NCBI RefSeq assembly: GCF_011045835.1
Contig: NZ_CP047349.1
Location: 1,054,001 to 1,118,000 of the forward strand
DNA from: Proteus terrae subsp. cibarius
Lineage (GTDB): Bacteria; Pseudomonadota; Gammaproteobacteria; Enterobacterales; Enterobacteriaceae
Length of the DNA stretch: 64,000 bases
Direction of reading: 5' to 3'
The notes beneath the pieces were generated by a model. It was not told the origin of the DNA. It ran no database searches and saw only the letters and a list, made by a program, of their open reading frames with translations. Below, in pieces: positions 24,624 to 34,549 of this stretch (the stretch's first letter is position 1; every line of letters starts with the position of its first letter). A program made the position numbers and the translations under genes.

Positions 24624-27192
24624 GATTTGTATCTCCTTTCTCTATTTTCTTAGCATCAAACCAAGAAATCATGCCTTGTTCCATTATTCGCTGTTGTAAT
24701 TTTTGGTTGAGTTTAGTGGCTTCAAGCATCTGTTTAGCACTAAATTCTGACTGCCATAAAGATAGCGCTTGCGTATCTAAACCAATATCGTTGGCAATAT
24801 ATTGTGCAAGCTCTGCATTTTGTTTGGGATTAAGTTGACTAAAGGCAAAACGCAGATCAGGCAAGATCTGAATAAATCGTTCTTCATCCCATTGCTGTAG
24901 CAAAGTATTTAAGTGATCGACCAATAACGGAAGGCGAATAACTAGTTCTGGCGCTGTTCGCATCATACCAACGAAATAACCAATGGCATGTTCAGGAGAG
25001 CTGCCGGTGCTAAAGGTCGTATTTAGCGTGGTAACTAACGTATTTTCATCAATATATGAACCTAAATAACGTAAGGCATCTACTGCACCTTTTAATAAAG
25101 GCACTGTATCTAATTGACCATCAAGGCGATTGAGTTGCTGATAGAAATCACTTTTATAATCATGCTGATTATTGAGCGATGGCATAAATTCAATCAATTC
25201 ACGTAAAGAGAGCAGAGCTTGTAAATTGTTTTCTTGTTGTTGCTCATCCCCTTGAGCCAGTTGTTCTAAACAAAAGAAAGCTTGTGGAATAACTTGATGT
25301 AGGCGATTTTCAAGTGAAAGTTCATCCGTAATATCAAGATATTGGCGACCTCGCCATAAATGGATCAGTTTATGTCCACACTGAGTCAGTGACTCAAGAC
25401 GAAAATCTTGCTGAATATAGCTATCTAACAGTTTAAAGAGTGATGGAATGCGCTGGTGGAGTCCAATTAGTGCTGCTTGGATTAATAACGTAACTGCACT
25501 CTGGCTCGAACGACTTTGCCCTTGTTCTTCAAGCTGTTTCTCCATTGATAACAGCTTATTTAGAGCGATAGCTTCAAGTTGAGAGCCTTTCTCTGATAAT
25601 GAAATCAGTTCACCTTCTACATTAGGTGTCCAAGCGTATTGCCACTCTTCAAATAACAGATCTAATTGATGGCCAGAAAGAAAATCAGGACCATTTACAC
25701 GGTGTGCAAAATGGATCTCCAAGAAAGCCAATAAATGTAAAAAACGACTTCTTAAGCGATGCTGCGGGTTACGATAAACATCGCATTTAGTTGTTTTTGC
25801 TAAAGTATCATCAAGTTTGAAACGAAAAGCTCTAGCTCGTTCATAGGTTTCATTAACTAAAGGAGGCGTTGCCGTACCTAATGGGATTTTACCTAAGAGA
25901 TAACCTGAGAAACAGGTTTTGATTTCAGCCCATAATTCACTTTGGCTATCATCTAAGCTGCCTTTAATAAAGGCACTTTGTAAACCATCGAGCAAGTCAT
26001 AGCGACCTGTACCAGCGTGATCTCTTAATAAAGCGAGACGTAAACTCTGTTCGGCTGCGAGTTTTACAGCTAAATAACTCGGTGGATTATCAAATTGTTT
26101 TTCTCTAATTGCCTGAGCCACTGAGCTCAGAAAAGCAATCCCCATTTTATTGCGATAAACTTGGGTTGGCTGTTTGGCGACATTATTATTTTCTAACTTA
26201 TCATGATGTTGTTGCATCAAACTTTGCCAAGCTTGTTGATAAAATGCAGGAGAAGGCATACCAGAAGCATAACCATTAAGTGCATCTAGTCTGTCAAAAC
26301 TGTAGCGAATAAGCCAAGCTTGCTCATTTTCACCCATTTTTTGCATTTTAGTGAATTGCTTTTGTTTTGTGCTAGAAATGGCGAAAGATTGAGATTGTGA
26401 GTTAGCTAGGCCTTCAATTAGTGCAAGGGTATGGAATCCCCCAGTGACGATTACAATTTTGGCATTGGGTTCTTGCTGTTTGATGGTTTGAATATGGGCG
26501 AGCATATGCGCTTCACGTTGTGAAGAGCCTTCAGATTCAAGCACTTCAGGCTCATAGTCAAGACGTGCAAGTGCACACCAAATAAAGGTGTCATTAAAAA
26601 GTGTTTGCCAATCAGCTAAGGCTTCAATACTACGTAATTCAAAAAGATGCTCCCAAACATCATCATGATCACGACAGTGGCATTTTTTAGCTAATTGCGC
26701 GATAAACTGGCTATGTGCTAAATAACGTTCTTTTTGTAAGCTTCGACTTTGCGAGTCGCTATACTCTTCGTTATTAACTTGTGCAGCCCAAGGTAAATCA
26801 ATAAAACGTGTTTTAGCATTGATGCGCAAACCACCTCGCAAAGCTTGCCATTCAGGCGAATATTCACAAAATGGAAAATAGGCAGAGTGCAGTGATTTTT
26901 CTCGCTCTTCTTGGTTTCCATCATTATGCAAATACTCAGCTTGACCCATAATCGCAACGGGAGGCAGGGTATCTTTATCGGTTAGGCTAGGAATAAGTGA
27001 ATTAAAGGTATCTGGGCCTTCAATTAAAATATAGTCAGGTTTTACAGAATCAATTAATGATAAAACCGCATAAGCACAAGCAGGGCTATGGTGGCGTACA
27101 GGGGCAAAATAGAGATATTGTTGCTGTAACGACGTCCATTTCAGTCGTGCTTGGTCAATTCTTTCTGGCAAAGGTATTGAAGGTAGCGTCAC
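24610..27192 (-). CDS. yehM: DUF5682 protein, YehM-like
   Basis: An 860-residue protein of unknown function starting with GTG after GGGAT. The first 260 residues contain APVRHHSPACA (34-37 HHSP), YILIEGPDTF (Glu58), SQREAHMLAHIQTI (about 225-237) and IVIVTGGFHTLALIEG (251-254 GGFH). This order of His, Glu, R...M...I and G..H resembles the TraB/ChaN/erythromycin-esterase superfamily, so a hydrolase-like first domain is possible. The remaining 600 residues are helical with no motif I recognise. E. coli YehM is somewhat shorter (about 760). It lies between the MoxR and VWA genes. Confidence 0.85.
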   Translation of the reverse strand: MTLPSIPLPERIDQARLKWTSLQQQYLYFAPVRHHSPACAYAVLSLIDSVKPDYILIEGPDTFNSLIPSLTDKDTLPPVAIMGQAEYLHNDGNQEEREKSLHSAYFPFCEYSPEWQALRGGLRINAKTRFIDLPWAAQVNNEEYSDSQSRSLQKERYLAHSQFIAQLAKKCHCRDHDDVWEHLFELRSIEALADWQTLFNDTFIWCALARLDYEPEVLESEGSSQREAHMLAHIQTIKQQEPNAKIVIVTGGFHTLALIEGLANSQSQSFAISSTKQKQFTKMQKMGENEQAWLIRYSFDRLDALNGYASGMPSPAFYQQAWQSLMQQHHDKLENNNVAKQPTQVYRNKMGIAFLSSVAQAIREKQFDNPPSYLAVKLAAEQSLRLALLRDHAGTGRYDLLDGLQSAFIKGSLDDSQSELWAEIKTCFSGYLLGKIPLGTATPPLVNETYERARAFRFKLDDTLAKTTKCDVYRNPQHRLRSRFLHLLAFLEIHFAHRVNGPDFLSGHQLDLLFEEWQYAWTPNVEGELISLSEKGSQLEAIALNKLLSMEKQLEEQGQSRSSQSAVTLLIQAALIGLHQRIPSLFKLLDSYIQQDFRLESLTQCGHKLIHLWRGRQYLDITDELSLENRLHQVIPQAFFCLEQLAQGDEQQQENNLQALLSLRELIEFMPSLNNQHDYKSDFYQQLNRLDGQLDTVPLLKGAVDALRYLGSYIDENTLVTTLNTTFSTGSSPEHAIGYFVGMMRTAPELVIRLPLLVDHLNTLLQQWDEERFIQILPDLRFAFSQLNPKQNAELAQYIANDIGLDTQALSLWQSEFSAKQMLEATKLNQKLQQRIMEQGMISWFDAKKIEKGDTNHESA

Positions 27193-27291
27193 CGTGTCGA
27201 TCCCTTTTCTGGGTGAAAAGGCAGAGTGAATTAACCCTGCCTTTAATAGATAAATAACGTATTTTAATGTGTAGCCATGAGTCTTAGCGTT

Positions 27292-28401
27292 TTATTGCCA
27301 GAACTCTTTTGATGCTTCAAAGAAAGCTTTCCACTCTTTACTGTTTCTTGCTCTCTCTCTAGCTACGTTGTCCATGTAATAACGAATACGTTTGATATCA
27401 TCAGCATTATCTTTTAATACAACACCGATTAACTGGCGGGCAATTGCGCCTGCATTCATCACACCATCACCTAAATAATGCGCTTCTAAGGCACAAGCGT
27501 AAGCAATATTCACAGCTTCTGCGGTTGACATAACTGCATCTGGTGTTTTGATATTACCGCCATCTTTCGTGTTACCTGAGCGCAACTCTTGGAATGTTGT
27601 GACCAGTAATTCCACAACATCTACTGGTACAGTGATTTCATTGGCTAAAGAGCCTAATTCATTCTCAAGCTGTGATTGGATCAGGCTGATTTCAAATGCA
27701 GGATCACGTATAGGTTTCACCGTTTCAAAGTTAAAACGACGCTTTAATGCGGCCGACATTTCATGAACACCGCGATCACGTAAGTTTGCTGTACCGATGA
27801 GGTTAAATCCCGGTTTTGCACTAATACGTGCACCATCCCCCATTTCAGGGATCATCAATTGTTTCTCTGACATCAAGGAAACTAACACATCCTGGATTTC
27901 AGGAGGACAACGAGTTATCTCTTCAAAGCGAACAATTTTGCCTTGTAACATACCTTGATAAAGCGGTGATCCCACTAAAGCGCGTTCTGTTGGGCCTTCT
28001 GCTAATAGCAATGCATAGTTCCAAGAATATTTAATGTGATCTTCTGTTGTGCCGGCAGTTCCTTGGATAGTTAATCCTGAATCACCACTGATAGCAGCAG
28101 CAAAAAGCTCTGAGAGCATCGATTTTGCTGTACCCGGTTCACCAACCAGCATTAAACCTTGTTTACCCAATAATGTGACAATTGCACGATCAACCAACGC
28201 ATCATCGCCGAAAAACTTAGGTGTGATGCTTAATGCATCATCACCTAAAATAAATTGGCGTACAGCACGGGGAGAGCGAAGCCATCCTTGTGGTTTAGGA
28301 TTATTAGCATCAGCTTTTGTTAAACGCTCTAACTCTTGAGCAAATCGAACTTCAGCACTTTTCCTAATTGCTTGTTGATCTGCGGGTGCTTTTTTAGCCA
28401 T
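27292..28401 (-). CDS. yehL: MoxR-type AAA+ ATPase, YehL-like
   Basis: A 369-residue AAA+ ATPase. Walker A is GEPGTAKS (87-94), Walker B KIVRFEEI (155-162), sensor 1 lies in LIGTANLRDRG (201-211), and the arginine-finger region is ALKRRFNFE (219-). The N-terminal tail MAKKAPADQQAIRKS is basic and probably flexible. MoxR ATPases act as chaperone-like machines that remodel partners together with VWA proteins. It lies 25 bases after the DUF4132 gene and 99 bases before the DUF5682 gene. AGGAA gives a ribosome site. It matches E. coli YehL. Confidence 0.92.
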   Translation of the reverse strand: MAKKAPADQQAIRKSAEVRFAQELERLTKADANNPKPQGWLRSPRAVRQFILGDDALSITPKFFGDDALVDRAIVTLLGKQGLMLVGEPGTAKSMLSELFAAAISGDSGLTIQGTAGTTEDHIKYSWNYALLLAEGPTERALVGSPLYQGMLQGKIVRFEEITRCPPEIQDVLVSLMSEKQLMIPEMGDGARISAKPGFNLIGTANLRDRGVHEMSAALKRRFNFETVKPIRDPAFEISLIQSQLENELGSLANEITVPVDVVELLVTTFQELRSGNTKDGGNIKTPDAVMSTAEAVNIAYACALEAHYLGDGVMNAGAIARQLIGVVLKDNADDIKRIRYYMDNVARERARNSKEWKAFFEASKEFWQ

Positions 28402-28426
28402 ATTCTTTCCTAATTATCCCTATCTT

Positions 28427-31400
28427 TTACCAAGGTGTTTTCTTTTCCCATTCAGGATCAAATCCTGCGCAAGCTTCAGCGACTTTTAGATAATCCGCAT
28501 AGCTTTCTGCTAATAGAATCGGTGGTACATTTTTTAGCTCAACATTATTGCGACCCCAGTAATCTTGCTGATTTTTCTCAAAACTTAAATCAAATAAGAC
28601 AGCTGGAATATTTTCTTCTGGAACATAACTACCACTGAAACCGATATTGACGTAATAGTTTAAACTAGAGAAGAATTTGTAATAGTGAGAGAAGGAGCCC
28701 CCATCTTCTGCTGGGCCTCGTTGATAACCCATTTTGGTTAAAATACCGCGTAAAGTGAAGGTGTCTGTGATCCAACCTTTTCTATCTTCCACTTCAGTTT
28801 GTTTCAGATCTAATTCTGGGATCTTATGTTCCATTTGAGAGAATAAGAATTTTATTTTGTAATCTTTAAAGTGAGCGATCCATGCCTTACGCTCATCTTC
28901 ATTGACCAATGCTGCGTGAGCAAGTTGGATCAACGAATCGTTTTGTAAAGTCACTTCATCATCTTCAAGATCAAGCAATGCACCGTCATCAGAAGGGCGG
29001 AATGTATTGATAACCTTGCCATCTTTCACTTCTTGCCAAACCAGTTGTTCAATCAGTTTATGCATGATTGGGTGAGCTAAGATATATTCTTGCCAATCGG
29101 CGCTTAACCACTGACGTTGAGCACACATGGCTTCATATAAACGCACACTTTGTAATTCAATAACTTGTTTGAGTTCTTTTTTACTTGAAGTGAAAAGTTT
29201 TTTAGCTTCTTTAATCAGCTCTGCATCATCATTTTTGCGCGCTGCAGGTAAGGCTTTAACTTCTTTACCTTCCGGATTAAACAATACCAGCTTTTGTTTT
29301 GCATCCATCTTCGCCGTAAAGATACGCTCACCATATTCCAGCACTAATGTCCCCGTATCATCAAAGCCAGCAGTCGGAATGGTTCTGTCTGCTAATTCAT
29401 CTGCACTCCAGCCATTACGCTCCGCGATTTGCGTGACTAAATTCCGGGCTTTTTCCTGAACAGATGCCGTGCGATAACGGCGTGATAATGAAAGAAGAAG
29501 CTGAATAATAATTGGATCATTGCTTGATGCTACAGCGTCAATCATGGCTTCAATTTGAGCTCGGCGCTGATAGTGATCACGCATATAGTTACGTAATACA
29601 GATACTGCAACATGACCTTCAATACCGCAGATAAGCGCTAACATACCTTTATCGCTGATTGCAGAGCCTAAATAACGACGTAACACCTCGTTTTTAATCT
29701 CTTCAATCACTTGTTCTAACGTGTAGTTTTCATATTTAGCGTAATATTCAGGATAACGTTTAGCCCAGTTTTGATAATTGCTTAAACGCCCTGGCGCTTC
29801 ACGTTGTGCTTCGACCATCGCTTCTTCAAGTGACGGACCTTTAATATCCTGAGCAACAAAGGTATGCAGAATAAAGCTTGAAAGTTTATGTTGGCTATCA
29901 GTAGAGAGCAGACCGATATAACGTTGTAATAACGCGTTTCCTCCTGGCATTTTTAATTTCACTGCCAGAATAATCCACCAACGAATAATCGCCGGATCAA
30001 CTGCTTTCTTGTTTTCCCATGTTAATGCAGGAATTGCCTCAAAATTAAACCAAGCAAGGCTTGCAGGTGCTTTGGCTTTAAGGCCTTTTTCAGCTTCTGC
30101 TAATAACGTTTTTGGCGATAAGTAGCTCGAAATATCTTCACCTAATTGCTCTAATGCAGTGAGTAAAGAAGCTCGTACTACTTCACGTTTCTCTTTTTTC
30201 AATAAGGCATTAAGCGCAGGTAAGGAGTCCGGATTATTTAAGCGAGCTAACCATTCAATGGCTGTAACACGGATCTCTTGTTTACTAGAGGTTAATCCTT
30301 CTTGTGCACTTAAATGAATATTAGGCAGTGTTTCTAATAATTTTTGTGCAGAAACTCGGTGTGTTTTATTTTCACCTAATGCCAATTCCATGATGCGAGG
30401 AACAAATTGTGCAGGAATTGTTGGGAAACGTCCTAATACTTCAATACCTTGTGAAATCTCAAATTGGCGATAGCGATGTTCGCTTTGGTTTGGCATTAAG
30501 TTTAGCGCTTCTGCGATATAATCAGTATGTTGAGAGAAGAAAGGCCAAACTTGTTCTGGTTTACGAAAACGGCGTAAGCCATCTTGATAAGATTCTAAGC
30601 ATAGTGCCGCTGTGACACGGGCTGCGCGTTTGAAGCTACATCTTTCTAATACATTTTCAACTTGTCGTAATTCAATATCACTAAATAAACGCTCTGGAAT
30701 ATCACCATTAAAGTAGTGAGAGGAAAAGTGATCAGCATGTTGGCGGTTGTTGGTTATCACACGCACAGCATGGAAGAATGTGTATTCTGGCAAATTAGGA
30801 ATACGATTTTTGTGTTTAATAATTTGGATTTCATTCGACTGAATAGTACCTTGCCCACTGTTGAGCTTATCAACTAATGCACGACATTGTTTTTCATCAA
30901 TCTTAGATAAATCTTTATAATGACGCTGTGCCCAATTATAAGAGTGTTTCGAAGTTTTATTTTCTTCAATTTCGCGTTCAGCATTTTCTTTCGCTTTAGC
31001 TAACATCTCATTGAAGTTATTGACCATAATATCGCGGGTACTATCGGGTAATGGTGTATCTTCTAATGGTGTAAAATCAGGTGCTTCGATGGCATCAACG
31101 GTGTTTGCGTTATCAGCAACGCTAAAACGTTGTAGAGCACTTTCAATGCTCTTGATGACCGCTTTTGAGGTTTCATGTTTTAACGCTTCTTCAAGTACAT
31201 CACGGTTTTCACCTTGGCGAGCAAATAAATCAGCCGCTTGTGTACGTTGTTTTGGTGTACCATTCATTAAAACATGGGTTAAATTTTCTTTTACAATTTC
31301 AGCCGGTAAGGTATTCAAAATAGGTTCTGCGGCTTTTTTCACTGTTTTTAAACTGCTGGTGGCAAGTAAAACAATAATATCTGCAAAAGTATCGCGTAAT

Positions 31401-32155
31401 ATCGTATTTTTATTTAGATGGTTAATTAGCTCAACTAAACCATTTGCTGACAGTTTGTCAATCAATTCCGTTCTAATAAATTCTTGATGTGAAAGTAGAT
31501 AATCTTTTAAATCATGAAGTTCATAAATACGCTTAAGATTAGAAGCATAATATTCAGAGATATCTTTTCTATCGAATACTGCGAATAATGCATTTTCGCC
31601 TGGAATATTGGCCTCTGCTTCGACCATATTAGCGATAAATTCCATACTCCAATGTTTACGATGTTCTAAATTAAGATTACGTGCATTATCATAAGTGGTG
31701 TAAAACGCATCAACTAATAGGTAAATAACCCAAGTTGGCACTTCAGTTGTTGTCACTTTGATATTGATATCCTGACATGCAGCTGCAATGACTTTTGCAT
31801 AACGGGCTACTTGTTCTAAAGAAAAGCTTTCGCCAACCTTTGAGTAGAGCTTATGACGGGCATTAAGGCCTTGGGTGATAACTTTACTATACTTTCCTGT
31901 ATCAATATTACTGGCATACCACCATTCTAATGTTCCTGCACGATGAAAATAAACAGCTGCTTTTGCAGCATCCAGTTTATTTAATTCAAAAAGAATTTCA
32001 GGATTTTTGCCTGTAAGTACATAATCTAATGCACGTTTAGGCAAACTCTCATCAAATATTGCAAGTAATACCAGTGATTCTTGAAGATATTTCTCAGTAA
32101 TATCGACGTCTTTTTTCCCAAAAATAGGGAAAATATCTAAGATTTTTTTTATCAC
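28427..32155 (-). CDS. yehI: DUF4132 / HEAT-repeat protein, YehI-like
   Basis: A 1242-residue protein, first gene of the operon, starting with GTG after AAGGA. The middle consists of helical HEAT-like repeats (for example VTAIEWLARLNNPDSLPALNALLKKE and ALICGIEGHVAVSVLRNYMRDH). The C-terminal region (about 1000-1242) is the DUF4132 domain (RQWLSADWQEYILAHPIMHKLIEQLVWQ, SDDGALLDLEDDEV, FSQMEHKIPELDLKQ). It matches E. coli YehI and is related to MolR. I see no WGR domain. A large solenoid scaffold for the MoxR-VWA pair is a reasonable guess. The 370 bases upstream are gene-free and should hold the operon promoter. Confidence 0.88.
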   Translation of the reverse strand: MIKKILDIFPIFGKKDVDITEKYLQESLVLLAIFDESLPKRALDYVLTGKNPEILFELNKLDAAKAAVYFHRAGTLEWWYASNIDTGKYSKVITQGLNARHKLYSKVGESFSLEQVARYAKVIAAACQDINIKVTTTEVPTWVIYLLVDAFYTTYDNARNLNLEHRKHWSMEFIANMVEAEANIPGENALFAVFDRKDISEYYASNLKRIYELHDLKDYLLSHQEFIRTELIDKLSANGLVELINHLNKNTILRDTFADIIVLLATSSLKTVKKAAEPILNTLPAEIVKENLTHVLMNGTPKQRTQAADLFARQGENRDVLEEALKHETSKAVIKSIESALQRFSVADNANTVDAIEAPDFTPLEDTPLPDSTRDIMVNNFNEMLAKAKENAEREIEENKTSKHSYNWAQRHYKDLSKIDEKQCRALVDKLNSGQGTIQSNEIQIIKHKNRIPNLPEYTFFHAVRVITNNRQHADHFSSHYFNGDIPERLFSDIELRQVENVLERCSFKRAARVTAALCLESYQDGLRRFRKPEQVWPFFSQHTDYIAEALNLMPNQSEHRYRQFEISQGIEVLGRFPTIPAQFVPRIMELALGENKTHRVSAQKLLETLPNIHLSAQEGLTSSKQEIRVTAIEWLARLNNPDSLPALNALLKKEKREVVRASLLTALEQLGEDISSYLSPKTLLAEAEKGLKAKAPASLAWFNFEAIPALTWENKKAVDPAIIRWWIILAVKLKMPGGNALLQRYIGLLSTDSQHKLSSFILHTFVAQDIKGPSLEEAMVEAQREAPGRLSNYQNWAKRYPEYYAKYENYTLEQVIEEIKNEVLRRYLGSAISDKGMLALICGIEGHVAVSVLRNYMRDHYQRRAQIEAMIDAVASSNDPIIIQLLLSLSRRYRTASVQEKARNLVTQIAERNGWSADELADRTIPTAGFDDTGTLVLEYGERIFTAKMDAKQKLVLFNPEGKEVKALPAARKNDDAELIKEAKKLFTSSKKELKQVIELQSVRLYEAMCAQRQWLSADWQEYILAHPIMHKLIEQLVWQEVKDGKVINTFRPSDDGALLDLEDDEVTLQNDSLIQLAHAALVNEDERKAWIAHFKDYKIKFLFSQMEHKIPELDLKQTEVEDRKGWITDTFTLRGILTKMGYQRGPAEDGGSFSHYYKFFSSLNYYVNIGFSGSYVPEENIPAVLFDLSFEKNQQDYWGRNNVELKNVPPILLAESYADYLKVAEACAGFDPEWEKKTPW

Positions 32156-32484
32156 GCCAGTTCCTTAAGCTATGTATGGATAAACAGTTTTTTTTACCAT
32201 GAAATAGCGAAACGAACAATTTGATTATCACTAGGTAAAATAAAATCAATATGTACCATTTGTTAAATTTATAGATGTAAAAGCTAAAAAAGCTAACCTC
32301 GCTTTATTAATATTCAATTCTGCAATATATAAAACGCTATATCAGGAAAAAGTGCTGAAAATGAAGAAATGATAATAAAGGCATTTTTTGTGGATTTTAA
32401 AAAGATTAAGAATTGTCTGTTGAATGAAACAAGTATTAACACCTAGGTAAATAGATTAAAAATTAGCAGAAAAAAGGGCAAAAT
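32156..32484. other. Gene-free region upstream of the yeh operon
   Basis: About 330 AT-rich bases between the yehI-like start and the terminator of the MFS gene. It must hold the promoter of the five-gene operon. I see no convincing sigma-70 or sigma-54 consensus and no operator. Confidence 0.5.
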
Positions 32485-32519
32485 AAAAAGAGCTCACATT
32501 AAATATAATGAGCTCTTTT
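32485..32519. terminator. Terminator of the MFS exporter gene
   Basis: AAAGAGCTCA and TGAGCTCTTT are perfect ten-base complements around a 12-base loop. On the minus strand five T follow. It lies eight bases past the MFS stop codon. Confidence 0.85.
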
Positions 32520-32526
32520 ATATTTA

Positions 32527-33657
32527 TTATTTTGTCGTTTGACGAGAAAAAGAGAGTAGCAATGATCCTAGACTACAAATCAGTAAAGTGATTGCTAAGC
32601 TTTGTCCCCATCCTGCAAGTGCAAGCCCACCACCAATTAACAAATAGTAGAACAAGCCTAATAATGCACCCGCAGTACCTAAACGATCTTTATATTGTGC
32701 TAATGCTGTGGCTAAGATATTTGGAATAGCAATGCCATAAGCAACAACACTCGTCATCATTGGAATAATAAAGCTAATGTGGTTACGTAATAAATAAACA
32801 CTCACGGCACTAACTAATGCAATAAAACTCGCAAGTAAAACTAGTTTTCCACATTGCCAATGATGGTTTAATAGAGCTTTATTAATATAAGAGCCAACAC
32901 CGACACCTATTGCTAATACAATGCCGCTATAACCAAAGGTATTTGCACTATAACCTTGTTTATCAAACATAAAAGGTGCTAACTGATAATAGGCAAAAAG
33001 GCTAATATTAAAAAAGGCAATTAATAATACTGTTTTAGCAATCTGCTTATCCTTGAGCATTTTTATTGCAGTTTCTCCTAATGGTGCTGTTTTTATTGTT
33101 TCAGGGCGACTTTCAGGTAAAGCAAAAGTACTCCATAACAGTAAAATAACAGCAAGGAGGGCAAGACCACTAAACACACCTTGGTAACCAGCATAGCTGA
33201 CTAACAATGAACCACTTAACATACCTATTGCTGGGCTTAGGGCGATGACTGCTCCCATCACTGAGAAAACTTTAGCCAGCTCATCGCCACTATATACGTC
33301 ACGCATAATGGTTTGTGTGCCTACTGAGCCTACCGCAGCACCAAAAGCGGAAAGCATTCGCAATCCAAGTAATACTGAAAAATCTTGTGTCATAAAAACG
33401 CCAAGACAAGCAACAGCATAAATAAGCAATCCAGCTAACATTGTCGGACGACGACCAATGACATCACATAATCGACCCCATATAATGACGCCCAATGCAA
33501 ACGCAAAGAAATAGAGCGAAAGTGTTTGCCCAGCTTTGTTTGCACTGACATGAAAGCCGTTTGCAATATCAGTAAGTGCTGGGCTATAAATGGTTTCTGC
33601 AATTTGTGGAAACATCATTAACGCAATTGCTAACCATAAAGAGAGTTTTTTGTTCAT
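32527..33657 (-). CDS. MFS drug-resistance transporter, Bcr/CflA type
   Basis: A 376-residue inner-membrane protein with about 12 transmembrane segments. It shows the MFS loop motif GRLCDVIGRRPTMLAG after the second segment and the DHA1 'motif C'-like ALSPAIGMLSGSLL in the fifth. The N-terminal MFPQIAETIYSPALTDIA is typical of Bcr/CflA exporters, which use the proton gradient to expel small molecules. The substrate is unknown. It is divergent from an AraC-type regulator that probably controls it; the pairing recalls the E. coli nimT-nimR (yeaN-yeaM) pair. Confidence 0.85.
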   Translation of the reverse strand: MNKKLSLWLAIALMMFPQIAETIYSPALTDIANGFHVSANKAGQTLSLYFFAFALGVIIWGRLCDVIGRRPTMLAGLLIYAVACLGVFMTQDFSVLLGLRMLSAFGAAVGSVGTQTIMRDVYSGDELAKVFSVMGAVIALSPAIGMLSGSLLVSYAGYQGVFSGLALLAVILLLWSTFALPESRPETIKTAPLGETAIKMLKDKQIAKTVLLIAFFNISLFAYYQLAPFMFDKQGYSANTFGYSGIVLAIGVGVGSYINKALLNHHWQCGKLVLLASFIALVSAVSVYLLRNHISFIIPMMTSVVAYGIAIPNILATALAQYKDRLGTAGALLGLFYYLLIGGGLALAGWGQSLAITLLICSLGSLLLSFSRQTTK

Positions 33658-33758
33658 CTTTTTATCCTACATCCTTAAATCTTGATGAGCAGAATACAGA
33701 GATAATGAATGTCTTGTTATAAATATAAAGACATATTATTTTTCAAATAGGACAAGTG

Positions 33759-34520
33759 ATGGCTTGGCTTAATCAATACGACCACTTTGTGCCAGAAGAG
33801 CATCTTGCATCAGTCGTTGGTATTGCGGCAGAAATGGGAAAACACGACTCAGGGTTTCATTCTCATGATAGAGGGCAGTTATTATTTACGCAGTCAGGGT
33901 GTATGCGGATTACTTTAGCTTCTCGTGTTTCTGTATTACCTCCCATGAGGATTGCGTGGATCCCTCCAAGACTTGAACATCGAGTCGAAATGTATGCCTC
34001 TGTTGGATATCGTTCTGTTTATATTAGTGATGAATTCCATAATATTTTTCCAAGCGAGAGCGAGATCTTAACGATTTCACCTCTTTTACGAGAAATATTA
34101 GAACGAATTTCTATTGCTGATTTTGATACTCAATGGGAAGAAGGGCGCTACGCAAATTTATTGGCCGTTTTTTTTGATGAAATCACTCAAGCACCGCGGC
34201 AACCCAATCATTTATTTATGCCTAAAGATAGACGCCTAAGTCGTTTATCCTTTGATGATTTACCGCCAGCATTACAAGAAATGGCAAAGTATGTAGGGGC
34301 GAGTGAAAAAACGATCACACGGTTGTTTTACAAAGAGACGGGGCTGAGCTATCAACAATGGCGCCAACAATGGCGGTTAATGAAAGCCATTGAATTATTA
34401 GCTACTCATCATCGCTATATTGATATTAGCCAGATATTAGGATTTGCCAGTGACAGTGCCTTTATTACCTTTTTCAAAAAAATGACAGGGCAAACACCAC
34501 AAGAATATTTGAAAAGCTGA
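33759..34520 (+). CDS. AraC-family transcriptional regulator
   Basis: A 253-residue regulator. The N-terminal cupin-like sensor domain (HDSGFHSHDRGQLLFTQSGCMRI, IAWIPPRLEHRVEMY) is followed by two helix-turn-helix units: MAKYVGASEKTITRLFYKETG and ISQILGFASDSAFITFFKKMTGQTPQEYLK. ATG at 33759 is preferred to the GTG one codon upstream, giving seven bases from AGGA. It is divergent from the MFS exporter across 101 bases, so it likely activates or represses that gene. The effector is unknown. Confidence 0.88.
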   Translation: MAWLNQYDHFVPEEHLASVVGIAAEMGKHDSGFHSHDRGQLLFTQSGCMRITLASRVSVLPPMRIAWIPPRLEHRVEMYASVGYRSVYISDEFHNIFPSESEILTISPLLREILERISIADFDTQWEEGRYANLLAVFFDEITQAPRQPNHLFMPKDRRLSRLSFDDLPPALQEMAKYVGASEKTITRLFYKETGLSYQQWRQQWRLMKAIELLATHHRYIDISQILGFASDSAFITFFKKMTGQTPQEYLKS

Positions 34521-34549
34521 TTGAATTTTATCGATAACTTTAAAACATA

